A stretch of 49,413 bases of DNA. Origin: a virus. Both the position numbers and the translations under genes were made by a program. Where the stretch lies: positions 1-49,413 of the IMG/VR virus record IMGVR_UViG_3300035698_011691. One strand, written 5' to 3'. Under the pieces are notes generated by a model. That model ran no database searches, was not told where the DNA came from, and saw nothing but the letters and a program-made list of their open reading frames with translations. Within the stretch, counting starts at the first letter, position 1; each line of letters starts with the position of its first letter. This document shows positions 33,022-40,089 of this stretch, piece after piece.

Positions 33022-33144
33022 ATAGAACTATACAAAAGTTGGTTTATATACTTATTTATACTTTAAAATATATATTTATAAGTATATTTTGTTGTATATA
33101 TATATTTATAAAAGAAAATGAATTAAAGACTATAGGAGATTATC
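33022..33144. promoter_or_regulatory. Divergent promoter with 10-bp dyad operator
   Basis: ATATACTTAT (33046-33055) and ATAAGTATAT (33078-33087) are perfect inverted repeats 22 bp apart. The leftward TATA box (reverse complement of 33041-33049) overlaps the left arm. The rightward box TTTATAAA (33105-33112) is followed by an AGGAGA ribosome site (33134-33139) and ATG 33145. One bound regulator could switch both operons. Confidence 0.6.
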
Positions 33145-34404
33145 ATGAAAAGAGATGAGGCAGAGGCAATTTTAAAAGACAAGTTTTTATATCACAAGAT
33201 TATAAATAACATTAACAAGTATGTCGTCGGTGAGACCCTCACAATAAAGTACATTTTCTTGCATTTGAATAAGATACATATAAAGAATATTAGAGGCACT
33301 AAGTCAGCAAAAGTTGATGGTGAGAGTTCAGCAGGAAAGAATTATGTTACTGAGAAGGTGTTTGATATTTTTCCTGATAATAAGAAGATATTTAGGACAA
33401 GGATATCATCAAGGGCATTTGATTATTGGAACATGGAAAAGAAGGAGACAGAATGGGATTGGAATAATTATATATTGTTTATAGACCAAGTTAGTGATGA
33501 CTTGCTGAATAGCGATACATTCAAGCTGATGGTTAGTGAAGGAACAAAGACAACGATTGTTATAAAGAGCAAAGCAGTTGATATTGAAGTCAAGGGAAAG
33601 CCAGTGTTGATAATTACAACTTGTAATGCAACTCCAAATAATGAGATTATAAACAGATTTGATAGTATAAATTTAGATGAGAGTGATAACCAGACAGCTG
33701 AAATATTGAAATTTCAGGCAAGAGAAGCAGAACAAGGAGAAATGGTTTATGATGAAAAGTTTTTAACGTTGAAACAAGCATTAGCAAGATTGAAACCTGT
33801 TAAGATTAAGATTTCATATGCAACGTTATTGGAACATTTCATGGGCAATAGGAGCTTGAGAATGAGGAGAGTTTTTCCAAGATTTTTAGATTTGATTAAG
33901 AGTAGTTGTGCATTGCATCAGTTTCAGAGGAAGAGTGATAAGGGATTTTATTATGCAAATAAAGAGGATTATGAGATTGCAAGAGAAGTTATAGAGAAGA
34001 TGAAGAGAAGTACTGTTATTGGTTTGAGTCATCAATTAAAAAGAGCTTATGAAAGTTGTATAAAGTTTACAGAAAAGAAGATAAAAGATGATGTTTTATT
34101 TATAGATGAAAAAGAAAAAGGGTGGTGGTGTGTAAATGATATGTATAGTGAAGATGGATTTGTTTCTTTGACGAGTTGGTATTCTTATGTACAACAACTA
34201 TATGAAAGAAAACTGTTAGAGAGTAAGTTTTGCTTTGCAGACGAAAGAAAGATTAACAAAATACATTTTTATAGAGCAATAGAGGTTAGAGATAAAATAA
34301 AATTCCCTTCTTGGGAAGAATTAATGAAGTTGAGTGATTGGAAAGATGTAGATAAAGAAGATTATGTAGAAGCTGAAAGTGGGCAACTATATGATAACGA
34401 ATAA
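33145..34404 (+). CDS. AAA+/helicase-like P-loop ATPase
   Basis: 419 aa. Walker A GESSAGKN (59-66; Asn in place of the usual Ser/Thr), Walker B NYILFIDQ (108-115), sensor-like LIITTCNATPNNEIINRFDSINLDES with an Arg-finger-like NRF. The order resembles MCM/SFIII-type ATPases found next to primases in mobile elements. The C-terminal third has winged-helix-like features (LTSWYSYVQQLYERKLL). Probable replicative helicase or loader, lying next to the candidate origin. Confidence 0.68.
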   Translation: MKRDEAEAILKDKFLYHKIINNINKYVVGETLTIKYIFLHLNKIHIKNIRGTKSAKVDGESSAGKNYVTEKVFDIFPDNKKIFRTRISSRAFDYWNMEKKETEWDWNNYILFIDQVSDDLLNSDTFKLMVSEGTKTTIVIKSKAVDIEVKGKPVLIITTCNATPNNEIINRFDSINLDESDNQTAEILKFQAREAEQGEMVYDEKFLTLKQALARLKPVKIKISYATLLEHFMGNRSLRMRRVFPRFLDLIKSSCALHQFQRKSDKGFYYANKEDYEIAREVIEKMKRSTVIGLSHQLKRAYESCIKFTEKKIKDDVLFIDEKEKGWWCVNDMYSEDGFVSLTSWYSYVQQLYERKLLESKFCFADERKINKIHFYRAIEVRDKIKFPSWEELMKLSDWKDVDKEDYVEAESGQLYDNE

Positions 34405-34423
34405 TATATAATTATATACATTT

Positions 34424-34659
34424 CACGTTTTAATGTTTTTAATGATTTTAACAGAAATTGACGTTTTCTAAGGGTCTTTTTAATGATTTTAATATTAAAG
34501 GTAATAATATAACATTTTATTAATATATATATACTTAAATACACCTAAATAACGAGATAAGTGACTCTATGTATACGTTTTCACGTTAAAATATTAAAAT
34601 CATTAAAATCGCGTCTAGAAAACGACGTTTTTTGATTAAATCATTAAAAACATTAAAAT
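34424..34659. repeat. Large inverted repeat with iterons, origin candidate
   Basis: The left arm holds two direct copies of an ACGTTTT box plus TTTTTAATGATTTTAA (34424-34451, 34460-34492). The right arm holds the mirror copies (TTAAAATCATTAAAA at 34594-34608 and TTAAATCATTAAAAACATTAA at 34636-34656, with TCTAGAAAACG between). The centre is A/T-rich. No ORF covers it. It lies between the helicase-like gene and the small-gene run. Confidence 0.6.
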
Positions 34660-34740
34660 AGAGAAAACTACAGATCGCTTTTTATATAATTATATATGAG
34701 AAAACGGCGAGAATTACGCAAAACTCAAGTATATAAACAT

Positions 34741-34768
34741 ATATATATTAGAGTATATATATTAGAGT
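34741..34768. repeat. Two tandem 14-bp repeats, AT-rich
   Basis: ATATATATTAGAGT occurs twice back to back, followed by a TATATATATATATAAACG run. It is part of a 120-bp A/T-rich stretch between the inverted repeat and the RNA-like region, and could serve as an unwinding element or as TATA boxes for rightward transcription. Confidence 0.5.
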
Positions 34769-34837
34769 ATATATATATATATAAACGATTTTGATTTAGT
34801 AATATCATAATAAAAACATGGAAACAAACACTAACAA

Positions 34838-34986
34838 ATCATACTCAACTCGATACAAGAAAAAAAGAATAACCAACTTTGAGTATAGGTATTGGGGGAA
34901 GAAACAACCGGACATTCGTGGTGATTGCCAACCTTTAGTGTAATAGGTTAAATACCGGTGACAGTATTCCATCATACTCACAAAAC
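34838..34986 (+). ncRNA. Structured RNA with switch-like alternative pairing
   Basis: TTGAGTAT (34879-34886) can pair upstream with ATACTCAA (34841-34848) or downstream with ATACTCA (34974-34980). In the second state GGTATT/AATACC (34888-34893, 34951-34956) and AACCT/AGGTT (34930-34949) stack inside. It ends just before the GGGAGGAG ribosome site of the 35005 gene, so it could be a leader that senses something, or a free small RNA. It overlaps a possible 41-codon ORF (34818-34943). Confidence 0.5.
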
Positions 34987-35004
34987 GTGGGAGGAGAAAA
35001 CAAA

Positions 35005-35178
35005 ATGGAAAATGAAAAACAAGAAGAAGAATACAGGATAGCTGCTAAAGCACTTGTTGCTTTAAAAAGAGTAGCTATAAACCTAACAGAAAGTGCAGAA
35101 GCTTATAGCCAATGCATAGAAAAAATTGAAGAAGTTGAAAAGCTTCTTTATAAAAAGTTTGGGAGATTCAGTCAGTAA
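35005..35178 (+). CDS. Small helical protein
   Basis: 57 aa (MENEKQEEEYRIAAKALVALKRVAINLTESAEAYSQ...). Start fixed by the GGGAGGAG ribosome site about 11 nt before ATG 35005. Two helices, no motif. Located after the structured leader, so it is the candidate regulated gene. Confidence 0.65.
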   Translation: MENEKQEEEYRIAAKALVALKRVAINLTESAEAYSQCIEKIEEVEKLLYKKFGRFSQ

Positions 35179-35179
35179 G

Positions 35180-35335
35180 ATGGAAACAAAAGTTTCTGAA
35201 TTCACTTGTGAAAAGTGTGGATTTATTAGTTTGCATAGGAGAGAGAATCTAATAAGTTATATCTGTCCTAAGTGCTTACAAATGAATGACATCTCAGATG
35301 AAAACTGGAAAGGAACAGAAGAAGTTATAAACTAA
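35180..35335 (+). CDS. Zinc-ribbon protein
   Basis: 51 aa from ATG 35180. CEKCGF and CPKCLQ flank a basic/aromatic loop (ISLHRRENLISYI), a simple four-Cys zinc ribbon. It starts 1 nt after the stop of the previous gene. Function unknown. Confidence 0.62.
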   Translation: METKVSEFTCEKCGFISLHRRENLISYICPKCLQMNDISDENWKGTEEVIN

Positions 35336-35460
35336 TACTCAACACCATGGTTGAGCAGGGAGTTCCCTATCTCCCTGTCCTTATACTCGAGGCGGACGCA
35401 AGATAAGCTCTTTAGGAGTCGTTCTAAAGAGCCCTTGTGGTCACTTTTATAATCAAAGAA
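35336..35460 (+). ncRNA. Non-coding stretch with three perfect hairpins
   Basis: Three consecutive perfect stems: CTCAAC/GTTGAG (35338-35355), CAGGGAG/CTCCCTG (35356-35377), GCTCTTTAG/CTAAAGAGC (35407-35432). The base composition is much richer in G/C than the surroundings and no ORF covers it. ATACTCAAC here repeats the sequence at 34841, so this RNA could also pair with the 34879 segment. No T-run follows, so a terminator is unlikely. Confidence 0.6.
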
Positions 35461-35461
35461 A

Positions 35462-35644
35462 ATGGAAAACATAATAAAACAAACACAGCAAGAGAAAATA
35501 AAAACTTTAATGATGAAATGTGCTTTTTGTAGTAAAAAAACTAAACATATTATAACAATAGAAAAAGGTACTAAAAATAAACTTTATGGATGTTTAGAAT
35601 GTAACCCACATTTAAATAAAGAGGTTTTAAAATGGAAAACATAA
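35462..35644 (+). CDS. Zinc-ribbon protein
   Basis: 60 aa. CAFCSKKTKH and GCLECNPH form a four-Cys ribbon (about 20-50) behind a helical N-terminus. It overlaps the next gene. One of a series of similar micro-proteins in this arm. Confidence 0.6.
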   Translation: MENIIKQTQQEKIKTLMMKCAFCSKKTKHIITIEKGTKNKLYGCLECNPHLNKEVLKWKT

Positions 35645-35850
35645 CAAAATACAATGTAAAGAGAAATTGGAAGAGAATGGCAATAATGTCAGGGATAGTT
35701 GCTGGTTGCTTAACAACAGTTGGAACTAATTGGCTAATCCCAGGAGTATTAATGTGGGGCTGCTCAAATCTGACATTCAAGCAAAGCTTTAGATTGAGTT
35801 GGAATGGATTGAAAGATAGATTTGATATGTGGAGGTATAGAAGATGGTAG
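35632..35850 (+). CDS. Small membrane protein
   Basis: 72 aa. A hydrophobic region (about 17-48, MAIMSGIVAGCLTTVG plus NWLIPGVLMWGC) suggests two short membrane helices, followed by a basic Trp/Arg-rich tail (RFDMWRYRRW). Starts MENITKYNVKRNWKR. Function unknown. Confidence 0.6.
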   Translation: MENITKYNVKRNWKRMAIMSGIVAGCLTTVGTNWLIPGVLMWGCSNLTFKQSFRLSWNGLKDRFDMWRYRRW

Positions 35851-36083
35851 AATTTAATTTGAGTGAGAAGAGAGAGGAAGCAAGGAATTGGTTTACTACT
35901 GGAGAGACTGAACTCATTAGAAGACAAGTTGGTTTTGTTTTTGATAAAATAGAAAAACAAGACAAAGAATTTATCAAGCTGTTGAAAGAGTTTGCTATTA
36001 AAACGTCTATGATAGAAGGCAGTGTTTTAACAAAAGACTTTATGGCAGAAATAGACAAGCTGGCAGGGAAGAAACTAAAATGA
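35844..36083 (+). CDS. Small helical protein, paralogue of 18138 gene
   Basis: 79 aa. Shares FIKLLKEFAI and IEGSVLTK...IDKLAGKKLK with the product at 18138. The N-terminal half differs. Duplicated within this genome; the conserved C-terminal block may bind a common partner. Confidence 0.65.
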   Translation: MVEFNLSEKREEARNWFTTGETELIRRQVGFVFDKIEKQDKEFIKLLKEFAIKTSMIEGSVLTKDFMAEIDKLAGKKLK

Positions 36084-36313
36084 AAATGATTGAAGAACTT
36101 ATTGAATTGAAAGAAGAGATTGAAGTAGATGATTATATAGCAAAAGATAAATGTTGCTTATGTGGAAAGGTGTTACCAGATGAGCATCTAGGGAGAAACA
36201 ACCCAAGACCATTGAAAGGAGAAGGTAAGTGTTGTGATGAGTGTAATGAGACAAAGGTTATTCCAGCAAGGATTGATAATATAATACATGAAAGGAGGTA
36301 TAAGAAAAAATGA
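36080..36313 (+). CDS. Zinc-ribbon protein
   Basis: 77 aa. CCLCGKVLP, then NNPRPLKGEGKCCDECN and KVIPARIDNI. The NNPxPxxGxGxCCxxCN pattern is common in phage-encoded zinc micro-proteins. Coupled by 4-nt overlaps on both sides. Confidence 0.65.
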   Translation: MKMIEELIELKEEIEVDDYIAKDKCCLCGKVLPDEHLGRNNPRPLKGEGKCCDECNETKVIPARIDNIIHERRYKKK

Positions 36314-36750
36314 CAGAATTTAAAGTTGGAGATAGAGTTAGGAGACAAGGGGAATATAGAGGTAACGCATGGGGAAGAAGATGTGAAGAAAACGGACTTG
36401 GTATTGATGCAATATTTACAGTAAGAATACAAGAGGGTCGCGATATAGCACTTAATCCTACAGTAGGAGACGATGATAGTACTTGGGATAGTGATTTATT
36501 TGATAAAGTTATTGGTAAGGGAAAGATAGCTAAAGAGAAACCAAAAGTATTGCATGTTGTTATAGAAGATAGTTGTAGTAATTGTGCTGGAGTAAAAGAT
36601 AGTTATGATAAAGCGTTAGCATTAGCTGAAAGTAGGTTAGAAGACATGAGCATTTATAAGTTGACAAAAGTAGCTGAAGTTAAATCTAAGAGAGTAACTA
36701 CAAAAGTGATTACAAGAGTTCCAACTAAAACAACAGAAAAGAAAAAATGA
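36310..36750 (+). CDS. Protein with SH3-like N-terminus
   Basis: 146 aa. FKVGDRVRRQGEYRGNAWG...GLGIDAIFTV fits a small SH3-type barrel (about 1-60). A middle segment contains SCSNCAGVKDSYDKALALAESRLEDM, then a basic Thr/Lys tail. No enzyme motif. Function unknown. Confidence 0.55.
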   Translation: MTEFKVGDRVRRQGEYRGNAWGRRCEENGLGIDAIFTVRIQEGRDIALNPTVGDDDSTWDSDLFDKVIGKGKIAKEKPKVLHVVIEDSCSNCAGVKDSYDKALALAESRLEDMSIYKLTKVAEVKSKRVTTKVITRVPTKTTEKKK

Positions 36751-36959
36751 ATTATATACAAAAGGAAATACAAATTGCAGAAATCATAAACAGGGCTAAG
36801 GAGAATAACAAAGAAGAAGTTGTTATCCCTCATACAGGCCATTGTGAAATGTGTGGTGAAGTATTTCCTTTATTTGATTTAGATTTTATAAGAATGAATG
36901 GAGAAGGAAGATTGGCATGTAGAGAATGTGAGTTTATAGTAAAGAAGGTGTGTGAATAA
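36747..36959 (+). CDS. Zinc-ribbon protein
   Basis: 70 aa. CEMCGEVFP and CRECEF flank a Phe/Asp-rich loop; helical N-terminus (IQKEIQIAEIINRAKENN). Related in style to the neighbours. The protein at 37114 begins with the similar IEIQIAKENVI. Confidence 0.6.
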   Translation: MNYIQKEIQIAEIINRAKENNKEEVVIPHTGHCEMCGEVFPLFDLDFIRMNGEGRLACRECEFIVKKVCE

Positions 36960-36961
36960 AA

Positions 36962-37117
36962 ATGACAACATTACAAGAAATAGCAGATGACCTTATAGCA
37001 AGGGCTGAATGGACGAAAAGACAACCAAGAATGTCAGATAACGATGAGTTTAATGACATTTTACTTAATCAAGCATGGGAGGAAGCTCAAGAGATGTTTG
37101 AGTATTTAAACAGATGA
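36962..37117 (+). CDS. Small acidic protein
   Basis: 51 aa (MTTLQEIADDLIARAEWTKRQ...). Helical and acidic; ATGA overlap with the next gene. No motif. Confidence 0.5.
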   Translation: MTTLQEIADDLIARAEWTKRQPRMSDNDEFNDILLNQAWEEAQEMFEYLNR

Positions 37118-37332
37118 AAATAGAAATACAAATTGCAAAAGAGAATGTTATCAATGCTACAATTGAAAAGGCTAAGTTTTGGCATAAAGCAATAGCAAAA
37201 GAACACAAACAAACCTGCCAAAGATGGCTAGAGTTTTTGAATCAACATAGGTTAATTAATGAAGAATTTGCGAAGAAGAAAATCATTGACCTCAAAACAG
37301 CAATTAAAATATATGGGGACGCAGGGATATGA
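37114..37332 (+). CDS. Small basic helical protein
   Basis: 72 aa. Helical (KAKFWHKAIAKEHKQTCQRWLEFLNQH). Overlaps neighbours by 4 nt. No recognised family. Confidence 0.55.
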   Translation: MKIEIQIAKENVINATIEKAKFWHKAIAKEHKQTCQRWLEFLNQHRLINEEFAKKKIIDLKTAIKIYGDAGI

Positions 37333-37469
37333 AAATAGAATTAATAACAAAAAACAAAGTAAACAAAATGATAGATAAGAAGTTGAAAGAGATATGGAAA
37401 GAGATGAATAAGATAAATGAGAAATTGGGAGAAGTCAAAAGATTAGCAATGGAGGTGAGGTTTGAATGA
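37329..37469 (+). CDS. Micro-protein, Lys-rich helix
   Basis: 46 aa, one amphipathic Lys/Glu helix (KVNKMIDKKLKEIWKEMNK...). ATGA-overlapped on both sides, which is the main support for it being translated. Confidence 0.45.
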   Translation: MKIELITKNKVNKMIDKKLKEIWKEMNKINEKLGEVKRLAMEVRFE

Positions 37470-37639
37470 AAATTTATAAATGTGATAGATGTGGAAGGAT
37501 AAGTGAAAACCCAGAGAAAGATGGATTTTGTAGAATACTTGTGTACAAAGGTATGCATTTTTGGTTAGCAAACCAAGGAAGCAAATATACTCATCATCAT
37601 TTTTGTAAGAAGTGCAAGAAGGAGTTATTTAAAAAATGA
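37466..37639 (+). CDS. Zinc-ribbon protein
   Basis: 57 aa. MKIYKCDRCGRI and FCKKCKKELF hold a four-Cys site with a His cluster (YTHHHFC) between them. Overlaps on both sides. Confidence 0.6.
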   Translation: MKIYKCDRCGRISENPEKDGFCRILVYKGMHFWLANQGSKYTHHHFCKKCKKELFKK

Positions 37640-37791
37640 AAACAAATAAAAAAATAGTATTGAAGTTAGACCAATCTGAATATGATGTCTTGATGACTGC
37701 AAATCAAGGTTTTAGAGTAACAAACGGGCTGATTAGGTTAGTAGGAGAGATTGTAGTTGATGCTATGAGGAGGGAAGAAGAATGCCATTAA
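37636..37791 (+). CDS. Small protein, possible RHH-like
   Basis: 51 aa: KKIVLKLDQSEYDVLMTANQ strand and helix, then VTNGLIRLVGEIVVDAMRR helix. This strand-helix-helix layout is that of ribbon-helix-helix DNA-binding dimers. Tentative. Confidence 0.45.
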   Translation: MKTNKKIVLKLDQSEYDVLMTANQGFRVTNGLIRLVGEIVVDAMRREEECH

Positions 37792-38018
37792 ATAAAATAT
37801 ATTGGTTAGATAAATATAAAGGGAAATGTCATGGAGGATATTTCATAAGATGTAATCTTTTTGAACAAATAAAATATTTTGAAAGTATGGGTCATAAAGT
37901 TGTAGGAATAAAATGTGAAGATGGATGGAACATGGAATTTATTTGTGAAAAACCAAAGAATAAAAATAAAATTTTAGATATTAAAAAAAAGGAGGAAGAA
38001 GATGGAACAAAAATTTGA
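37782..38018 (+). CDS. Hypothetical small protein
   Basis: 78 aa, starts MPLNKIYWLDKYKGKCHGGYF. Basic C-terminal tail. Overlaps neighbours. No family recognised. Confidence 0.5.
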   Translation: MPLNKIYWLDKYKGKCHGGYFIRCNLFEQIKYFESMGHKVVGIKCEDGWNMEFICEKPKNKNKILDIKKKEEEDGTKI

Positions 38019-38148
38019 AAAGTGTTATTGCAATATATGCAGGAAGATAACAGTGCATGTATCTTCAGTTGAAAGAGATAAATGGGTTTGTACAATGTGT
38101 CAAAGCAGTATTAATAATGAGATGTTTGAAGAGAGGAGGAAGAAATGA
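38002..38148 (+). CDS. Zinc-ribbon micro-protein
   Basis: 48 aa. CYCNICRKI and CTMCQSS provide two Cys pairs. GGAGGAAG ribosome site just before the ATG. ATGA overlap with the next gene. Confidence 0.55.
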   Translation: MEQKFEKCYCNICRKITVHVSSVERDKWVCTMCQSSINNEMFEERRKK

Positions 38149-38366
38149 AAGATAATACATTTGCAGGAACAAATACAAGCCAAGACAATTATGAAGATTT
38201 AAAGAAAGAAGAGATAATGGAGAAAGCACATGAAATTGATGATGGTGCTTTAGATACTTATATGGATGATAATTGGGCAGAGCTAAGTAAAGAGTTTTGT
38301 TGTGAGGATTATAATGATGAGTTTAGAGAATATTGTAAATTAAAATTTAATGAGACAAACAAATGA
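38145..38366 (+). CDS. Small acidic protein
   Basis: 73 aa, Asp/Glu-rich with aromatic residues (DDNWAELSKEFCCEDYNDEFREYC). A DNA-mimic or interaction protein is possible from its charge, but nothing else supports that. Confidence 0.5.
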   Translation: MKDNTFAGTNTSQDNYEDLKKEEIMEKAHEIDDGALDTYMDDNWAELSKEFCCEDYNDEFREYCKLKFNETNK

Positions 38367-38617
38367 GAACAAAACCAAGCCCAAAGATTTCAAAACACAT
38401 AGACCATAGATTACTTATAAGATTTTATAAAATATTTAAAAGAGACCCTAAAAGGATTTTTGTAAGAAAAGATTTTTATAATAATTATGATACTATATCA
38501 TCACATTTGTTGGTTTTAACTAAATTAGGATTGATTGATGCTATTGTTGTAAAAAGTTATAGTGGAAGACATAGAACGGCATGTAGAAATATAGCAGGAT
38601 ACAGATTTAAAAAATGA
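38363..38617 (+). CDS. Winged-helix-like protein
   Basis: 84 aa. DHRLLIRFYKIFKRDPKRIFVRKDFYNNYDTISSHLLVLTKLGLIDAIV has the helix-turn-helix and recognition helix of a small winged helix (about 14-60), followed by a basic wing with YSGRHRTACRN. Probable transcription factor. Confidence 0.55.
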   Translation: MRTKPSPKISKHIDHRLLIRFYKIFKRDPKRIFVRKDFYNNYDTISSHLLVLTKLGLIDAIVVKSYSGRHRTACRNIAGYRFKK

Positions 38618-38802
38618 GAACAAAACAAATAAAGAAATGCATGGAATTGGTTGATAGCATTAGTATTAATCCTGTTAGGGCATTGCAACCAAGATTGAAT
38701 TATTTAAGATGTTGTTTGGAAGAGGAGCTAATAAAGAATGAAAGACGAAGAATTGAAATAACTAAAAGTAAGGAGAGGAACGATGATAGACAAAAAGTTT
38801 AG
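38614..38802 (+). CDS. Small basic helical protein
   Basis: 62 aa; helices with a basic tail (LIKNERRRIEITKSKERNDD). No recognised family. Confidence 0.45.
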   Translation: MRTKQIKKCMELVDSISINPVRALQPRLNYLRCCLEEELIKNERRRIEITKSKERNDDRQKV

Positions 38803-39067
38803 TTTTGTGTTTAGACCACAAGTAGCGGAGATAATGATGGAAATTGACAATGATAAGAAGAAAGGAAAGAAGAGTTGGAAGAGTGACTTAATGAAGAAGA
38901 TGAACAATGAAGAAAACACAATATTGATGATGACAATGAATAATATTATAAAGGATTTGATTAAAATGGAGCTTTTGAAGACAGAGAAAGTAGGAAGATT
39001 GTTGTATTTGGAATTGACAGAAGAGGGAGATAAGATAGTTAAATTGATTAGGGGGATTATGAAATGA
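38783..39067 (+). CDS. Winged-helix (MarR/PadR-like) protein
   Basis: 94 aa. NTILMMTMNNIIKDLIKMELLKTEKVGRLLYLELTEEGDKIVKLI is a helix-turn-helix with wing (recognition helix then YLELTEEG strand), the core of MarR/PadR-type regulators. A probable regulator of this small-gene arm or of late genes. It overlaps its neighbours. Confidence 0.6.
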   Translation: MIDKKFSFVFRPQVAEIMMEIDNDKKKGKKSWKSDLMKKMNNEENTILMMTMNNIIKDLIKMELLKTEKVGRLLYLELTEEGDKIVKLIRGIMK

Positions 39068-39471
39068 AAAGAGATAATTGCATTGTTTGTGGTAATAAGA
39101 TTTCACATAGAATAAATTCTGTATGTTGTTCAAAAAAATGTAATGTAATGATGAATAAAGATGCAGAATATTATTATAAAGTTTTAGAAAAAGAAGCAAA
39201 AGAACATCATAAATTTAGAATGTTATTAAGAAATAAATTAGCAGAGATGAAAAAAGAGAATAGAAGTAATCAGAATGGTAGATATAGGGGAGAGGCAAAA
39301 ATTCATAAGATAAGGAAAATAGTTACAAAAAATAGGACAGGAGATGTTTATGGAATAACGTTGCCAAAATCTATTCACAAAAAATTTAAAGATTTTACAT
39401 TTGAACATTATTCAAATGGGATTATAGTTCTTGTTCCAGAAAAAATAAGAAAGGAGACTTTAAAATGCTAA
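39064..39471 (+). CDS. Zinc-ribbon plus AbrB-type DNA-binding protein
   Basis: 135 aa. The N-terminal 25 residues are a zinc ribbon (CIVCGNKI, VCCSKKC). The C-terminal 50 match the product at 19755 (IRKIVTKNRTGDVYGITLPKSIHKKF against IRKTTVNNKTGDNFSITIPRFIKQQF), so it is a second AbrB copy fused to a ribbon. A likely regulator. ATGA overlap with the regulator before it. Confidence 0.7.
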   Translation: MKRDNCIVCGNKISHRINSVCCSKKCNVMMNKDAEYYYKVLEKEAKEHHKFRMLLRNKLAEMKKENRSNQNGRYRGEAKIHKIRKIVTKNRTGDVYGITLPKSIHKKFKDFTFEHYSNGIIVLVPEKIRKETLKC

Positions 39472-39899
39472 TTGATATGGATGACAGAGAAACAAATGTG
39501 ATGATGAAGGAGTTAGGAGAGATGGAAATAATGTGCTATCCAAAGAGATTGAAGACAGGTGATTATGTTTGGAAAGATGTTTGTATTGAGAGGAAGACAA
39601 TGGATGATTTCTGTGCAAGCATGATTGATGGCAGATTGAGGAGTCAAGTTGAGAGAATGAAGAAGGAATTTAAATATAATTATGTGTTAGTTAGTGGAAA
39701 GATTAGTGGTAGGAAGGGAGATATGAATGAGAATTGTGTGATTGGGATGTTAGTGAGTTTGGTTGTGAAGTATAATATTAAGATTCTGATATTGGAAGAT
39801 GACAGGCAGTTGGCTTATGCTATAAAAAGGATTTTAGAGAGACATGAGAAGATGTATGACTTAGAGGAAATGAAAGGGGGTGAAGTAAATGGGAAATAA
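39465..39899 (+). CDS. XPF/ERCC4-type nuclease
   Basis: 144 aa. LIDMDDRE, KTGDYVW and CIERKTMDDF give the catalytic set of the ERCC4 fold, with ERKxxxD intact. A minimal nuclease domain, without helicase or HhH. In archaea XPF/Hef cuts branched DNA, so here it may process forks or recombination intermediates. Confidence 0.88.
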   Translation: MLIDMDDRETNVMMKELGEMEIMCYPKRLKTGDYVWKDVCIERKTMDDFCASMIDGRLRSQVERMKKEFKYNYVLVSGKISGRKGDMNENCVIGMLVSLVVKYNIKILILEDDRQLAYAIKRILERHEKMYDLEEMKGGEVNGK

Positions 39900-40089
39900 A
39901 ACAAAAATTAATTTAGGATTTAAAATATTAGGTTGGATTTTAATAGGTATAGGTATAATTGGTTGGTTGGCAAATTTTGCTTTAGGAACTGAAGTAGAAT
40001 ATGTCACACATCAAATGTATTATGCCTTAAAAGAAATAGGAAATCTAATAATAATTCTTATTGGAACTGTAATTCTTAAAGGAAAATGA
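39889..40089 (+). CDS. Two-helix membrane protein
   Basis: 66 aa with two hydrophobic helices (about 9-29 and 48-62). The loop is short and acidic. Ribosome site inside the end of the previous gene. No family recognised. Confidence 0.6.
   Translation: MGNKTKINLGFKILGWILIGIGIIGWLANFALGTEVEYVTHQMYYALKEIGNLIIILIGTVILKGK

Noticed and set aside
34818-34943. A 41-codon ORF (METNTNKSYSTRYKKKRITN...) overlapping the structured RNA
   Set aside because: It uses CGA and CGT Arg codons that are rare in the neighbouring genes, has no ribosome site, and coincides with strong RNA pairing. A leaderless gene cannot be excluded, but the RNA reading is better supported.
34987-35178. GTG start at 34987 for the small helical protein
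   Set aside because: This codon lies within the GGGAGGAG ribosome site that serves ATG 35005.
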